Shown here: piece by piece, positions 52,237 to 61,440 of the stretch
Position numbering within the stretch: position 1 is the first letter of the stretch
How the letters are laid out: each line of letters starts with the position of its first letter
Source of the DNA: Ancylostoma caninum
Taxonomy: Eukaryota > Nematoda > Chromadorea > Rhabditida > Ancylostomatidae
Direction: 5' to 3'
Assembly: GCA_037903475.1 (NCBI GenBank)
Contig: JBAJFG010000433.1
Coordinates: 682,001 to 746,000 of the forward strand
DNA: 64,000 bases
The notes under the pieces: generated by a model
What the model saw: the letters and a program-made list of their open reading frames with translations, nothing else
Told to the model about the DNA's origin: nothing
The model's database searches: none
Made by a program: the position numbers and the translations under genes

Positions 52237-52960
52237 GCGTCTGCGGCTTCAGCCAATACTGCTGCTCGTCCCCCTTTGAGGACTTCTTTTATCGCTTCTT
52301 TGCAACATTTTGCAAGTTCGAACGTAAGCAGCTAGTTGGCTGCTGCTTTCTTGGTACCACGCTGGTGCACTGGCTAAAACGGTAAGGCAGTAACCTCATG
52401 ATGGTTTCGGAATCCATGCCTTTCTCTCCACTGCTGCGGAGATGTTGAATGAGCCGACCGTTCTATCCGTCGATGGTTTGACAACAACATCTTTCCAAAA
52501 GCCGGCTAACAAGGTGAGGTGATCTCAATTGATGATTTTGGACTCCTACACTTTGTGGGCTTGCCTAGTTTGGGCGAGGAAAAGGAACTTGCGCAAAATG
52601 AAAAATCCTGTTCTTCTGCGCAACAGCAACATCGCTCAGGCGACCTTCAACTTATGCGGTCAATTTCGTTATGGTACTGTTCATCGCGCGATGTGCACAT
52701 CCTGTGTGGGGAGGTTGGTTCCTGAAATTGTGAGGTGACATGGATTCTCGTAATGATGAACTCACAGAGACACCTCTTTTTCCTTGCTTGTTCCAGGTTC
52801 TGATGTGAAGTTGCTCAGGCAAAGGACAATTTTGGCTATTTGGATGCCAGCGATGACTCTACAGAACGCATTGCATTCTCTGTAGAACGTCCGCAAGCCC
52901 ATGTAAGAGCAGTCGATCTCTTCTTCGCATTCGTTCGATCAACGTCACTCTCCGGTGGAT
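52237..52960 (-). pseudogene. Fossil of the second RTE family
   Basis: The sequence aligns base by base, with many substitutions and indels, to 47213-47990 of the truncated RTE: shared words include 'cagccaatactgctgctcgt', 'cttttatcgcttct', 'ggagatgttgaatgagccga', 'ccaaaagccggctaac' and 'aggttggttcctgaaattgtga'. It corresponds to the end of the endonuclease and the linker before the RT. No frame is intact. Confidence 0.8.
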
Positions 52961-52989
52961 AGATTGCACGCTCACTCTGGTGTTACATA

Positions 52990-53878
52990 TTATAGTGGTA
53001 AGAAAGTTTTTGGCCGATTAAGACTTTCTTTCTGCTTCATTTTATTACTCAGAATGCAGTGGAGTTTGCTCCACAATAGAATAACCATAGTTAGTCATTG
53101 CATTGTCCCACCCAATGGGCTGACCCGTTCTCCTTCTCCCAGAAATGGAGAAGGTGGGATACAAGGAAATCAACCGCCCTTTCAACATCGTCAACTTTGG
53201 TGAATTTCTCCTTAGCTTGGAATGCCTTGAAGGAGCAAAATAAGTGTCAATCGGAAAGGGCGACGTCAGCAGAATAGGGTGGGTGGGGAACCGTGACCCA
53301 GCTCGGCTCCTCCAATTTTTCAATGAACTCATCAGCTAAATTGGGCCTAGCGTCATCATGGCGTAGGTGTACAAGAAACTCGTCTCGGCTGTTTTTCTCG
53401 AACAGCAGACTTCCTGGACCTGCTTGGCGTAAGTGTTGCCGGTGACTGTGTGGGTTTGCAGCTCGTAATACAACATTCCTCGCGAATTCAAGAAGTAGCA
53501 AAAGAAACACTTGTTTGGGTGGGGGTGGATCTTGGCGGATCTCCACCTCGACGGAACCACACGGCACGATGCGTGTTAGAATCGTAGAGGACCCAACTCT
53601 CATCTCCACTCATCAGATACACTCCGGAAACTCCTTTCGATGTGGGCATGGGTAGAGCAGGAGAAACTGATTATGGCTCGAAGGACCTCTTGTGGTTCTG
53701 ACGTCGTGATTAAAATTAGAGAAGGCAATTCGGCTACATATGCCTATTATGGAGAAGCTCCGAGTTTGTCTACAACTTTTTAACAGTAGATCATGACAAT
53801 AATCAGAAATTTCGAATCAACAATCAAAAGTTCTGGAACTTCCGAAAAAATCGACCTAAGACTTTCTTACCATCCTAA
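52990..53878 (-). mobile_element. mariner element, 889 bp, decayed transposase
   Basis: The termini TTATAGTGGTAAGAAAGT and, inverted, ACTTTCTTACCATCCTAA are flanked by TA. The minus-strand frame 53609-53247 keeps HDDARPNLADEFIEKLEEPS followed by WVTVPHPPYSADVALSD, which holds the second and third acidic positions of the mariner DD34D triad. The N-terminal half is in other frames. It is a sister of 23303-24196. Confidence 0.82.
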
Positions 53879-54160
53879 TAGATCTGTAACTCTGTAAGCC
53901 TCCGGAATTTATCATTTTGATGGCTGGGAACGAAGAACACGCCAGCTAATGGAGATGTGATACAGTCTACAGTTCAGAAAGAGTGTTGGAAGCAATGAGA
54001 GCGACAAGAGCACAAAATGTCGGGTACTATGCAGAAATAATTCCAGGAATGCTGTTTGGTTGCGTGGATAACGAAGCTGCTGTTGTGTACGCTGAAGTTC
54101 TTCGGGAGAGGATTCCAACGGAAAGTTAGATGAGCGCCCTAGAAGTGGACGATGGACAGG

Positions 54161-54229
54161 CCCTGAGATGCGAGTCGATTCAGACAATAGACCCCCTGTC
54201 TATTATCTGAATCGACTCGCATCTCAGGG
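54161..54229. repeat. 32-bp palindrome, one mismatch, 5-base spacer
   Basis: The arms 54161-54192 and 54198-54229 (from CCCTGAGATGCGAGTCGATT to its reverse complement) differ at one position and enclose CCCCT. The flanks on the two sides are unrelated. Confidence 0.92.
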
Positions 54230-54524
54230 CAGGAACGAGGAAGCCTTTGCTTACCGAGTAGCCTCCTTTCCGCGGCCTGCAGACGCGCTACCTATGTATC
54301 TCTCTCCATTGTCGTTCAGGCACCTACTGGAGGATCGCCGGTCCTAGTGTCTGAGGTGGGAGTATAAACATAAAGGAGAGGGTTGGTTTCAGACACAAAT
54401 GGAAAGGATTGAAAAGATGAAGGGAAACACGTACTGTACGCCTTGTTCATACAAGTAGGAAAGTGAGAGGAAAGTGACGCTATCGCATCCTCCTCCACCT
54501 CCTCAAACACAGAAGTGAACCCGT

Positions 54525-54780
54525 CTTGTGGCGTTTTCTAAACTTGGATCACCGACGTAACACAGCATTTGTCCAATTTTCTGGTGATTCGTCACTTTTG
54601 GGCCCCACACACCTTTATTACAGTGGTGGTACCACCGATTTGGTCCCGTATCCCCACACTTTTTTGGCTCCGCCGCACCCTCCTCTCAGTGATGGATCTT
54701 CTGCTATAGTTTCCTAAGTTTTGGACGTCAGTGTGCTCTCGAAATAGTGATAGACCCACTGCTCTGCACTTTCTTATACA
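54525..54780 (+). repeat. Decayed minisatellite units related to arrays A and B
   Basis: Three to four diverged units such as 'cacttttgggccccacacacctttattacagtggtgg' align with the 50-base unit. As in arrays A and B they are followed on the right by the 'cacacgcatgacaggcacac..taagtcatgatt' flank. Confidence 0.55.
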
Positions 54781-54852
54781 GTAGAGCTCCTCTTCACTTT
54801 CTGAACCCCACCACATCTGTCACCTCGCTTTTATATGATCTCATAATCATCA

Positions 54853-56260
54853 TCACTGAGCAATCAGGGAGTTTCGTTTCACACACACGCATGACAGGCA
54901 CACTAAGCGCTTCGTTAAATATAAGTCATGATTGTTGTGGGCAATTTCAACGAGATGTTGCTTGGTTGCTTTGATTCTTTCAACGAAAGTGTCCAAATTT
55001 GCGCACGTTCTAGCAATTCTGAGAATTTCGGTGTAAACGATAGAACTCTTAGTAGCAGTTGACATTTTCGTAGTGATATGGGGTAGTTTCTTTACCGAAA
55101 AACAAAAATCATCTGTATTGTTGACTATGCCATTATTGATTATTCCAAATTCCATGTTGTGTTTCAGATAGTTGCAGTGATAATTGGTTTTTTGTGTAGA
55201 TTCAAATGCTAGAACGTATTTGCAAATTTCAAAGAGCATTTTTTCCATAGTGATGCTGCTTAGATTGTGTAAATCCCTCGGTAAATCATCAATATATTGG
55301 AAAGGTGTGATCTCATGAATGCTGGTATTGTTTTTGATGTTTATACGGGTGTATTGATATTCCAAATAGTAGAGAGTAAGATCAGTTAGCAAGAGGCTTA
55401 TGCTAATTCCCTGTGGCACTCCCACTATTCTTCTTAATTACGTAGTCCCCAAATTCACAAAAGCTGTTATCAAGAGTGCAGTGCACTAAAAGCAAAGCGT
55501 CTTGCATTGTGCAAGTTTTATATTTTGGTTTTTCGGTCTGTGTAAAAAAAACACGTGTGTGCCCGTTGTGAGCTATGTATTTTTTACTGGAATTTTTAAA
55601 GCATATTAGTAATGCCTTCTTCAAATTTTTGAAAACGTCATTACGGTGTAAGCTTGTAAACACATTAGTAAAACCTGAGTAAAATTGAGTTTGTGGGTTT
55701 TTTGATGCCTGATGTTTTTCACTGATGTTAATGTTATCAACACGCCAACACGTTTTCAATGAATATTGAAAACGTGTTGGCGTGTTTGTATCCCTTTGAT
55801 ATAATTTTGGAAATGTTTTTTGATGAATGTGAAAAATTTGGTCAACTCTAGTGCAGTTGGTTTGACACTGCTTGTGAAAGCCCCGGTTATAAATCTCAGT
55901 TTAACGGGGTTCTTATGAACTCAGGGTTACCATAAATGAGTGGTATATTGGGACTCTAGAGTGGAACAAGTTTGTTTGACACCAAAAAACGGTCGTGTCG
56001 TTCAAGGATCTGAACTAGGGTTTCATCTAGGTAGTTCACGAAGGTGTTTTTTAATGATGACATTGTAACATTATCGCTGCTAGTTTGGATACCCATTTCT
56101 TTAACAAGGGCTTCCGAGTAAAATTTTCCGCAGATGATGCTGTAGTTATTGCTAGCTTTATCCACCGGATAGAGAATGAAGGACTTTTCAAGTTCATTGA
56201 TCTGAGAACATTTGTCGGTGCACTTTAGACTTTTGTCGGAAAGATGGGTTTTGAACCTCT
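54853..56260 (-). pseudogene. Penelope-related reverse transcriptase, broken
   Basis: Minus-strand blocks in N-to-C order: DKASNNYSIICGKFY (56165-55956), FYSGFTNVFTSLHRNDVF (an RT3-like region with an altered Asp position) and YIAHNGHTRVFFTQ (55759-55403), then MGVPQGISISLLLTDLTLYY and PFQYIDDLPRDL (55425-54853). The QGIS...DL and YIDD boxes show an RT of Penelope-like or related type, distinct from the copies at 36-38 kb; it may belong to the Naiad/Chlamys-like branch, which I cannot confirm. A frameshift lies near 55420 and a palindrome near 55760. Minisatellite sequence lies on its 3' side. Confidence 0.6.
55739..55786. repeat. Perfect 22-bp palindrome with 4-base spacer inside the RT relic
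   Basis: AACACGCCAACACGTTTTCAAT (arm of 22; 55739-55760) is followed by GAAT and its exact reverse complement (55765-55786). RT-type sequence lies on both sides in the same orientation, so a short inverted duplication was inserted. Confidence 0.93.
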
Positions 56261-56693
56261 TCAGAAGGACTGGTGTGATAATTTCTTCAATTTATTCGAT
56301 ATGTGCTAGTATGAGGGGGTATTTCTTTGTTATTTCCTCAAGGAATTTTTGTATCACTCCATCAATCCCAGAAAGTATAATATAAATGTTCTATCTATAC
56401 ATTTTGATGGCCGGTATTTCATTCCTTCGGAGAGCAAACTTTGTATAGGTCAGGTCACCAGATAGTAATGGTCAGGTCACCAGATATATTTTGGTATTGA
56501 CATTAAGATTATACTGATTAGATCTGCAGTGGTTATGTCTTTGAGTGTGGATGTATAATTAAAAATTTTCGTAGATATCGGTGGGTCATACGTGTACGCT
56601 ACACGGGAAGGGATAATAAAACAACTTTTGAGCTAGCAGTTTTTACGTTCTTTAATTTCTCTACTATTGAATATCTTGTTTAAATTAAGACTT

Positions 56694-56915
56694 CTAATGA
56701 TGCTCGCTCCGCTCGCACACTGCATATTGAAAGCAAACACGAAGGTGTAAATGGATCGATAAAATCTGTACCCTTCCTCGCAGTTCTATCACTCTCCTGA
56801 GAAGCCCTTGATCCCGTAGGTGGTAGCTTTCCCCCATGTGAACGAAGTTAGTGGCCCTGAAGAATTGAGCGTAACCAATGCAGCACAAATGTTATCTTGA
56901 AAATATTAAGGCTCA
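56694..56915 (+). repeat. Conserved left flank of the minisatellite element, copy B
   Basis: Homologous to 42990-43250, with the same 'cagttctatcactctcctgagaagcccttgatcccgt' core. Here it abuts the array directly. Confidence 0.8.
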
Positions 56916-57636
56916 ACTTTTGGACGCCGGCGCACCCCTATCATAGCAGTGGACCCGTCTCCCCACTTTGGGCGCCGGTGCACCCTTATCACAGCAGTGG
57001 ACCCGTCTCCCCCCACTTTGGGGGCCAGCGCACCCTTATCACAGCAGTGGACCCGTCTCCCCCACTTTGGGCACCGACGCACCCTTATCACAGCAGTGGA
57101 CCCGTCTCCCCCCACTTTAAGCGCCGGGGCACCTTTATCACAGCAGTGGACCTGTCTACCCACACTTTGGGCGCCGATGCACCCTTATCATAGCAGTGGA
57201 CCCGTCTCCCCACTTTGGGCGCCGGTGCACCCTTATCACAGCAGTGGACCCGTCTCCCCCCACTTTGGGGGCCAGCGCACCCTTATCACAGCAGTGGACC
57301 CGTTTCCCCCACTTTGGGCACCGACGCACCCTTATCACAGCAGTGGACCCGTTTCCCCCCACTTTAAGCGCCGGGGCACCTTTATCACAGCAGTGGACCT
57401 GTCTACCCACACTTTGGGCGCCGATGCACCCTTATCATAGCAGTGGACCCGTCTACCCACACTTTGGGCGCCGGTGCACCCTTATCACAGCAGTGGACCC
57501 ATCTCCCCCCACTTTGGGCACCGGTGCACCCTTATCACAGCAGTGGACCCGTCTCTCCCACTTTGGGGGCCAGCGCACCCTTATCACAACAGTGGACCCG
57601 TCTCCCCCAACTTTGGGCGCCGGCGCACCCTTCATG
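56916..57636 (+). repeat. 50-bp minisatellite array B with 247-bp higher-order repeat
   Basis: About 14 units of the same 50-base family as array A. A block of five units with diagnostic variants (GGGGGCCAGC, GGGCACCGAC, TTTAAGCGCCGGGG, CCTGTCTACCCACA, CCGATGCACC) at 56949-57195 is repeated almost exactly at 57196-57442, giving a 247-base higher-order period. Open frames in all phases are a by-product. Confidence 0.9.
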
Positions 57637-57684
57637 TAACGGTGGAGTGGTCGGCATTACTCTAAGCCACGCCCTCGAATTTCG

Positions 57685-57689
<5 letters not shown>

Positions 57690-57727
<38 letters not shown>

Positions 57728-57745
57728 CACACACACACACACACG
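57690..57745. repeat. (TA)n(CA)n microsatellite
   Basis: About 15 TA dinucleotides are followed by about 11 CA dinucleotides, within the conserved right flank of array B (the same place has 'ctacatacacacg' in copy A). Confidence 0.95.
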
Positions 57746-57749
57746 TGAC

Positions 57750-58151
57750 GCACAAAGTAAGCCCGTTATTATAAGTCATGATGATTGCAGTGATCGAAAA
57801 GGTTTTTACTTCTTTGTTGGGATTCAGAATTTTGTTGGGATTCAGAATTCTGTGCGGATTTGAAATGAGGTGTGCAAAGAAGGCATAGCAGGTAATGTTT
57901 TGTTTTTGTGGTAATTTCATCAAGGAAGCCACTTGAGCAGCACGTTGATATGATTTGTTTGATTGTTTTCTTTCGTAATTTATATAAGTATTGGCGTACG
58001 CTGTGAAAACTTGGGTGGATTTGCATGAACTAAGTGAATTCGTGGATATCATTTGTGGATGGTTTTCGTTCTTTGTGATTTCTAATATAACAACGAGTAT
58101 GTCGCTAATAGCGACTAGCAATAATCTTCCATGAAAACGGCCAGAAAACAT
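57750..58151 (-). pseudogene. C-terminal fragment related to the 54.9-56.2 kb element
   Basis: The minus-strand frame contains QMISTNSLSSCKSTQVFTAY and ITCYAFFAHL. The flank with 'taagtcatgat' and parts of the frame resemble the C-terminus of the element at 54853-55100 (MSTATKSSIVYTE). Array B therefore also lies on the 3' side of an RT element. Similarity is weak. Confidence 0.4.
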
Positions 58152-58741
58152 TTCTTTCTCATGAGTTTCTTTGTTGAAATTTTATCATAGATCTGACCTA
58201 GCGATTGCAGGGCAATGCTGACATTCCGCGCCAACATCGCATTCTCGCGACGACTGTATATAAGAATCAGTACTATCTCGAGGGACAGAATGGAAAGAAA
58301 CCGAGCCCCACGTCGTCCCATTACGCAATAACTCACGTCAGAAGCCTACGTCGTCGTCCCATTCACTTGACTGTGCAACAGATTATTATTCAATAGTTTG
58401 CTGGTAATTCTTCTGTATATAGCTATGCCAATATCCCAATAAACTACTTCATCTCGTTTCAAGACCCGCGTGGCAGGTAGAGAGAGGTCAGCTAAGCTAC
58501 AATACGTCACAATATTTTTTGGTGCATCGCAACATTGAAAGAACTCAGGTCGCTTGTTCAATAATTCGCTTCTGCATGCACAAGATTGCCAGTGTGCCTC
58601 CGGTTTTGCAATAATCTTGACATCATTCCCTTTACTCCATCTGAACTTTTGGAGCAATACCAAATTTTCCTCCCATACCCTTTTTGGTATCCACAATAAT
58701 TGCATCAATACTTCTCTATCATTCTTACTCCGTGGGAAAAC

Positions 58742-59090
58742 ATGGCATCACAGCTAGGTTCTCAGAAGCGCCTTCTGACCATGTTCACCAATAAACTAGA
58801 TCACATAGTTTCTAAGCTTAAAGAGGAGAAACTTGAGACAATACCCTTCGACCCCACAATTCCCCAAGAACTTAGGCAAGAAAATATGGCCCAGATAGAT
58901 GAAGGAATTAGTGTCATCGAAACATCAATATTGAAACTGGAAAAAACCCTTCATGACTTTGCTTCAATGGTGGACCTCTTAGAGAAGCCGTCAAGAGCAT
59001 GAAGACTTCGAAACTTATGCGTGCAAAGCTGAAACAATTCATTTAATAGCCTTCGATTACGTCATCCTGCTGCCAGCACGACACCGAGCG
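58742..59090 (+). pseudogene. BEL/Pao gag, N-terminal part
   Basis: From the ATG at 58742 the frame encodes a charged, helical region (LLTMFTNKLDHIVSKLKEEK, later SIVETSILKLEK-like heptads) as in BEL gag N-termini. It stops at 59000-59002. Similar coding seems to continue in another frame up to the next ORF, which implies a frameshift. No LTR or primer-binding site could be defined upstream. Confidence 0.6.
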
Positions 59091-59852
59091 ATGAGTTCAT
59101 GTGCAAACTCAGACCCAATGACTTCACTACAACAGTTTGCACTGAATGAAGCAATAAATAGTCAACAAAGGCCGGTGATTCACCCAAAATCGCGCGCGCT
59201 AGAACTTCCTACAATACCCATACCCTCCTTCAGCGGCAAAACATGGGACTGGGACAACTTTTGGGAACTATTTAACAATAACGTTCACTCTCAGGATCTT
59301 CCAGAGATCCTCAAATTCAACTACTTACTTTCCCCACTGAAGGGCGAAACTCGCGAATCCGTCCGCAACTTTCAAGTCACCATGGAAAACTACTCCAAAC
59401 CAGTACAATTTCTTTGTTCCAAGTACAGTAACAGGGAAATTCTTATTAACTTATTGATCGGAAAGCTAGAGTCTTGTTCTCTGCGAAGTCCATCCGTCAA
59501 TGATCAGCGTTCTCTTTTGCAGTTGCAGGTCAGTATTTCTCAATTGGTTGAAAAAGCGGAACAGGTTGACAGTTTGTGGCTTATTCGGAGAATTCTTTCC
59601 AAATTCTCAGAATCAATAAAAAGGAGGGTAATCTCTCGAAAACAAGGATTTTCTGCTAGCACCCCATTCACAATGCAGACATTCTTCAGCTTCTTGGAAG
59701 AGATTTTGTCAACGGAAGAAATTATTGCATTCTTTCGCGAACCAAGCCTTGCTTCACAACAATCACGGAGTTCAGTGGAAACGAAACCTTTTCAAGGCAC
59801 ATCAATAACATGCATGTACTGCAGAGGAAATCATTCTTCCTTTTGCCTTTAA
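59091..59852 (+). pseudogene. BEL/Pao gag (DUF1759-type) ending at a MITE insertion
   Basis: The 253-codon frame contains IPSFSGKTWDWDNFWELFNN, FNYLLSPLKGE and KYSNREILINLL, the DUF1759 capsid-like region of Pao retroelements. It ends with CMYCRGNHSSFC, the start of the zinc-knuckle region (C-X2-C-X3-H-X3-C), where the MITE is inserted and supplies the stop codon. Confidence 0.85.
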
Positions 59853-59860
59853 GGCCTTAA

Positions 59861-60270
59861 AGGCAGCACTCACGGAAATTTTTGGGTTGAAGATTTCGCG
59901 CTATATGGGGGTTTTCAGGGACGAGGATCTCATTGACAACGATGAAGTAGCGTGAAACACGCGAAAAACACAGAAAATGATGGCTGTATTCCATGTATGT
60001 CCACAGCGCGGACGAGTGTTCCGTGATGGGACCCTGCAAATGGTACGAATTTCATAAACAAGCCCCCGCTGAACCACATGCGCACACCTTGTCAACGGCG
60101 TTAGTTGGCGCGACGGAACCCTAATGTCCAGAGCGGCAGATGTGTCCAAGGCAGTATCTTCACAGGTAGGTGGCCATTCAAGGTGTTCAACTTACTGTTG
60201 CGATTGTAGAGCTGCCGGCTACCTGGTGAGCGACTCATTCCAGAAGTGAAGATTTCCGTGAGTGCTGCCT
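59861..60270. mobile_element. TTAA-type MITE, CACGGAAATT subfamily, copy 4, in BEL gag
   Basis: The ends are AGGCAGCACTCACGGAAATT and AGATTTCCGTGAGTGCTGCC T. The left flank is TTAA (59857-59860) and the right flank is TCAA, one mutation away. The left junction is a perfect 20-base palindrome (59845-59864, GCCTTTAAGGCCTTAAAGGC). It closely matches copy 2. Confidence 0.85.
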
Positions 60271-60274
60271 TCAA

Positions 60275-60445
60275 GTATGCGTCTTCTCAGGAACGCTCCT
60301 TGTATTTATGCCAAAATCAACTTTGTTTGATTTGTGCATCAGCCAAGCATAAGACCAGGGACTGTAAGCGACGTCTATTTTTGAAATGCAATGGTGCTCA
60401 CCACACCTTTTGCTGCTTTAAAACAGAATGCAAAAGAAATCCACA
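60275..60445 (+). pseudogene. BEL/Pao gag zinc knuckles (continuation after the MITE)
   Basis: The frame resumes with KYASSQERSLYLCQNQ and a canonical CCHC knuckle, CLICASAKHKTRDC (C-X2-C-X4-H-X4-C). A second knuckle, KCNGAHHTFCC, seems to have lost its first cysteine. Confidence 0.75.
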
Positions 60446-60479
60446 TCTCTTGTCGCTTCCCTCCATCCCAATGTTCAAT

Positions 60480-61040
60480 TTAAGTGGAAAATGTTCACTT
60501 TCACCCACACCTCGCTCACTCTCCCACCTATTCCTCTACTCAATACACCTTTCCTAACCAATACCCTACGTACAGCAATATGGAAACAAGGTGCGACGCC
60601 GGCCTTGAGGTGCAGAAATTCCAGTAGCGCGCGTTCTCTCGATTGTACTGTCGTGGAAGATTGCTCTTGTCTTCCAGCCGAGATTCATGTTAATTGCAAG
60701 TGGAAAGACTTTCTGGTTGGCCCTTGGGTCAATAATCTCAAAAACCAACTCTCGGCAGTTTTTCCGCATCTCAGCTTTCATTACAATAACTCTCAAGTAC
60801 AAGCTCGAATAAGCAGTATGGCAACATCCGAAATCATCATGACGCTACAGGATAATGTGGAGAGCCAGATCACAGTGGACGAGGCGATATGTAAAGTCGA
60901 AGCTACGCCTCTTGTGGGGTGTTATAACTGCGCGAAAGGGGCCACCACCCAAGCCATATGCCGCTCCACAACTAACAATATTCAAGCCGAAGTAATCTGC
61001 GGCTCACACAGCTTCTTCCCTGCAATACCACTGGAATAGC
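60480..61040 (+). pseudogene. Envelope-like glycoprotein fragment (phlebovirus G2-type), BEL element
   Basis: The frame 60428-61039 has the Cys-rich pattern of the phlebovirus-like glycoprotein found in some nematode BEL elements: cysteines in VVEDCSCLPAEIHVNCKW, a FHYNNSQVQARI strand and VGCYNCAKGA. In full elements this ORF lies after pol. Here it follows the gag zinc knuckles within about 40 bases, so the whole protease-RT-RNaseH-integrase region is deleted. The N-terminus is missing and the frame ends early. Confidence 0.6.
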
Positions 61041-61218
61041 CTCGACTTTACGATTCAGTTTGTCCATGACTCGCGCTTACTTTGATTGTTCAGTATCTTG
61101 CGGTCAAGTGGTAACCATGTTCGAAGTCGGGAGCATCCTCCAGTTCACGATTAATAGCCAAGGAACAATAGAACAATGACTGAGAGGAGAGTCAGCAGAA
61201 CAATTTACAATTCAATGG

Positions 61219-61440
61219 CCAGATTTTCCACACATTTTTTCGGTGTTCTTCCAATGGTACAAAACTCTGATAATAGCACTAATTAGTCTCCCTCTACTCC
61301 TCGGCATCACCTATGTACTTCTTTGGGCTTATGATTTTCTGGATATTCAAAATATTGGCAAAAATACCTTTCGAAACTTCAAGATGGATTTTTCTTGGTA
61401 CATGCTCACTGTTCTCAAGATTGTCACTCATAAAACATAA
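61219..61440 (+). pseudogene. Envelope-like membrane anchor fragment
   Basis: Beginning near FPHIFSVFFQWYKTL, the frame encodes a hydrophobic segment of about 25 residues (LIIALISLPLLLGITYVLLW) and a short tail ending at TAA. It matches the position of the transmembrane anchor of the same envelope-like protein; the stretch between 61040 and 61219 is frameshifted. Confidence 0.55.
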
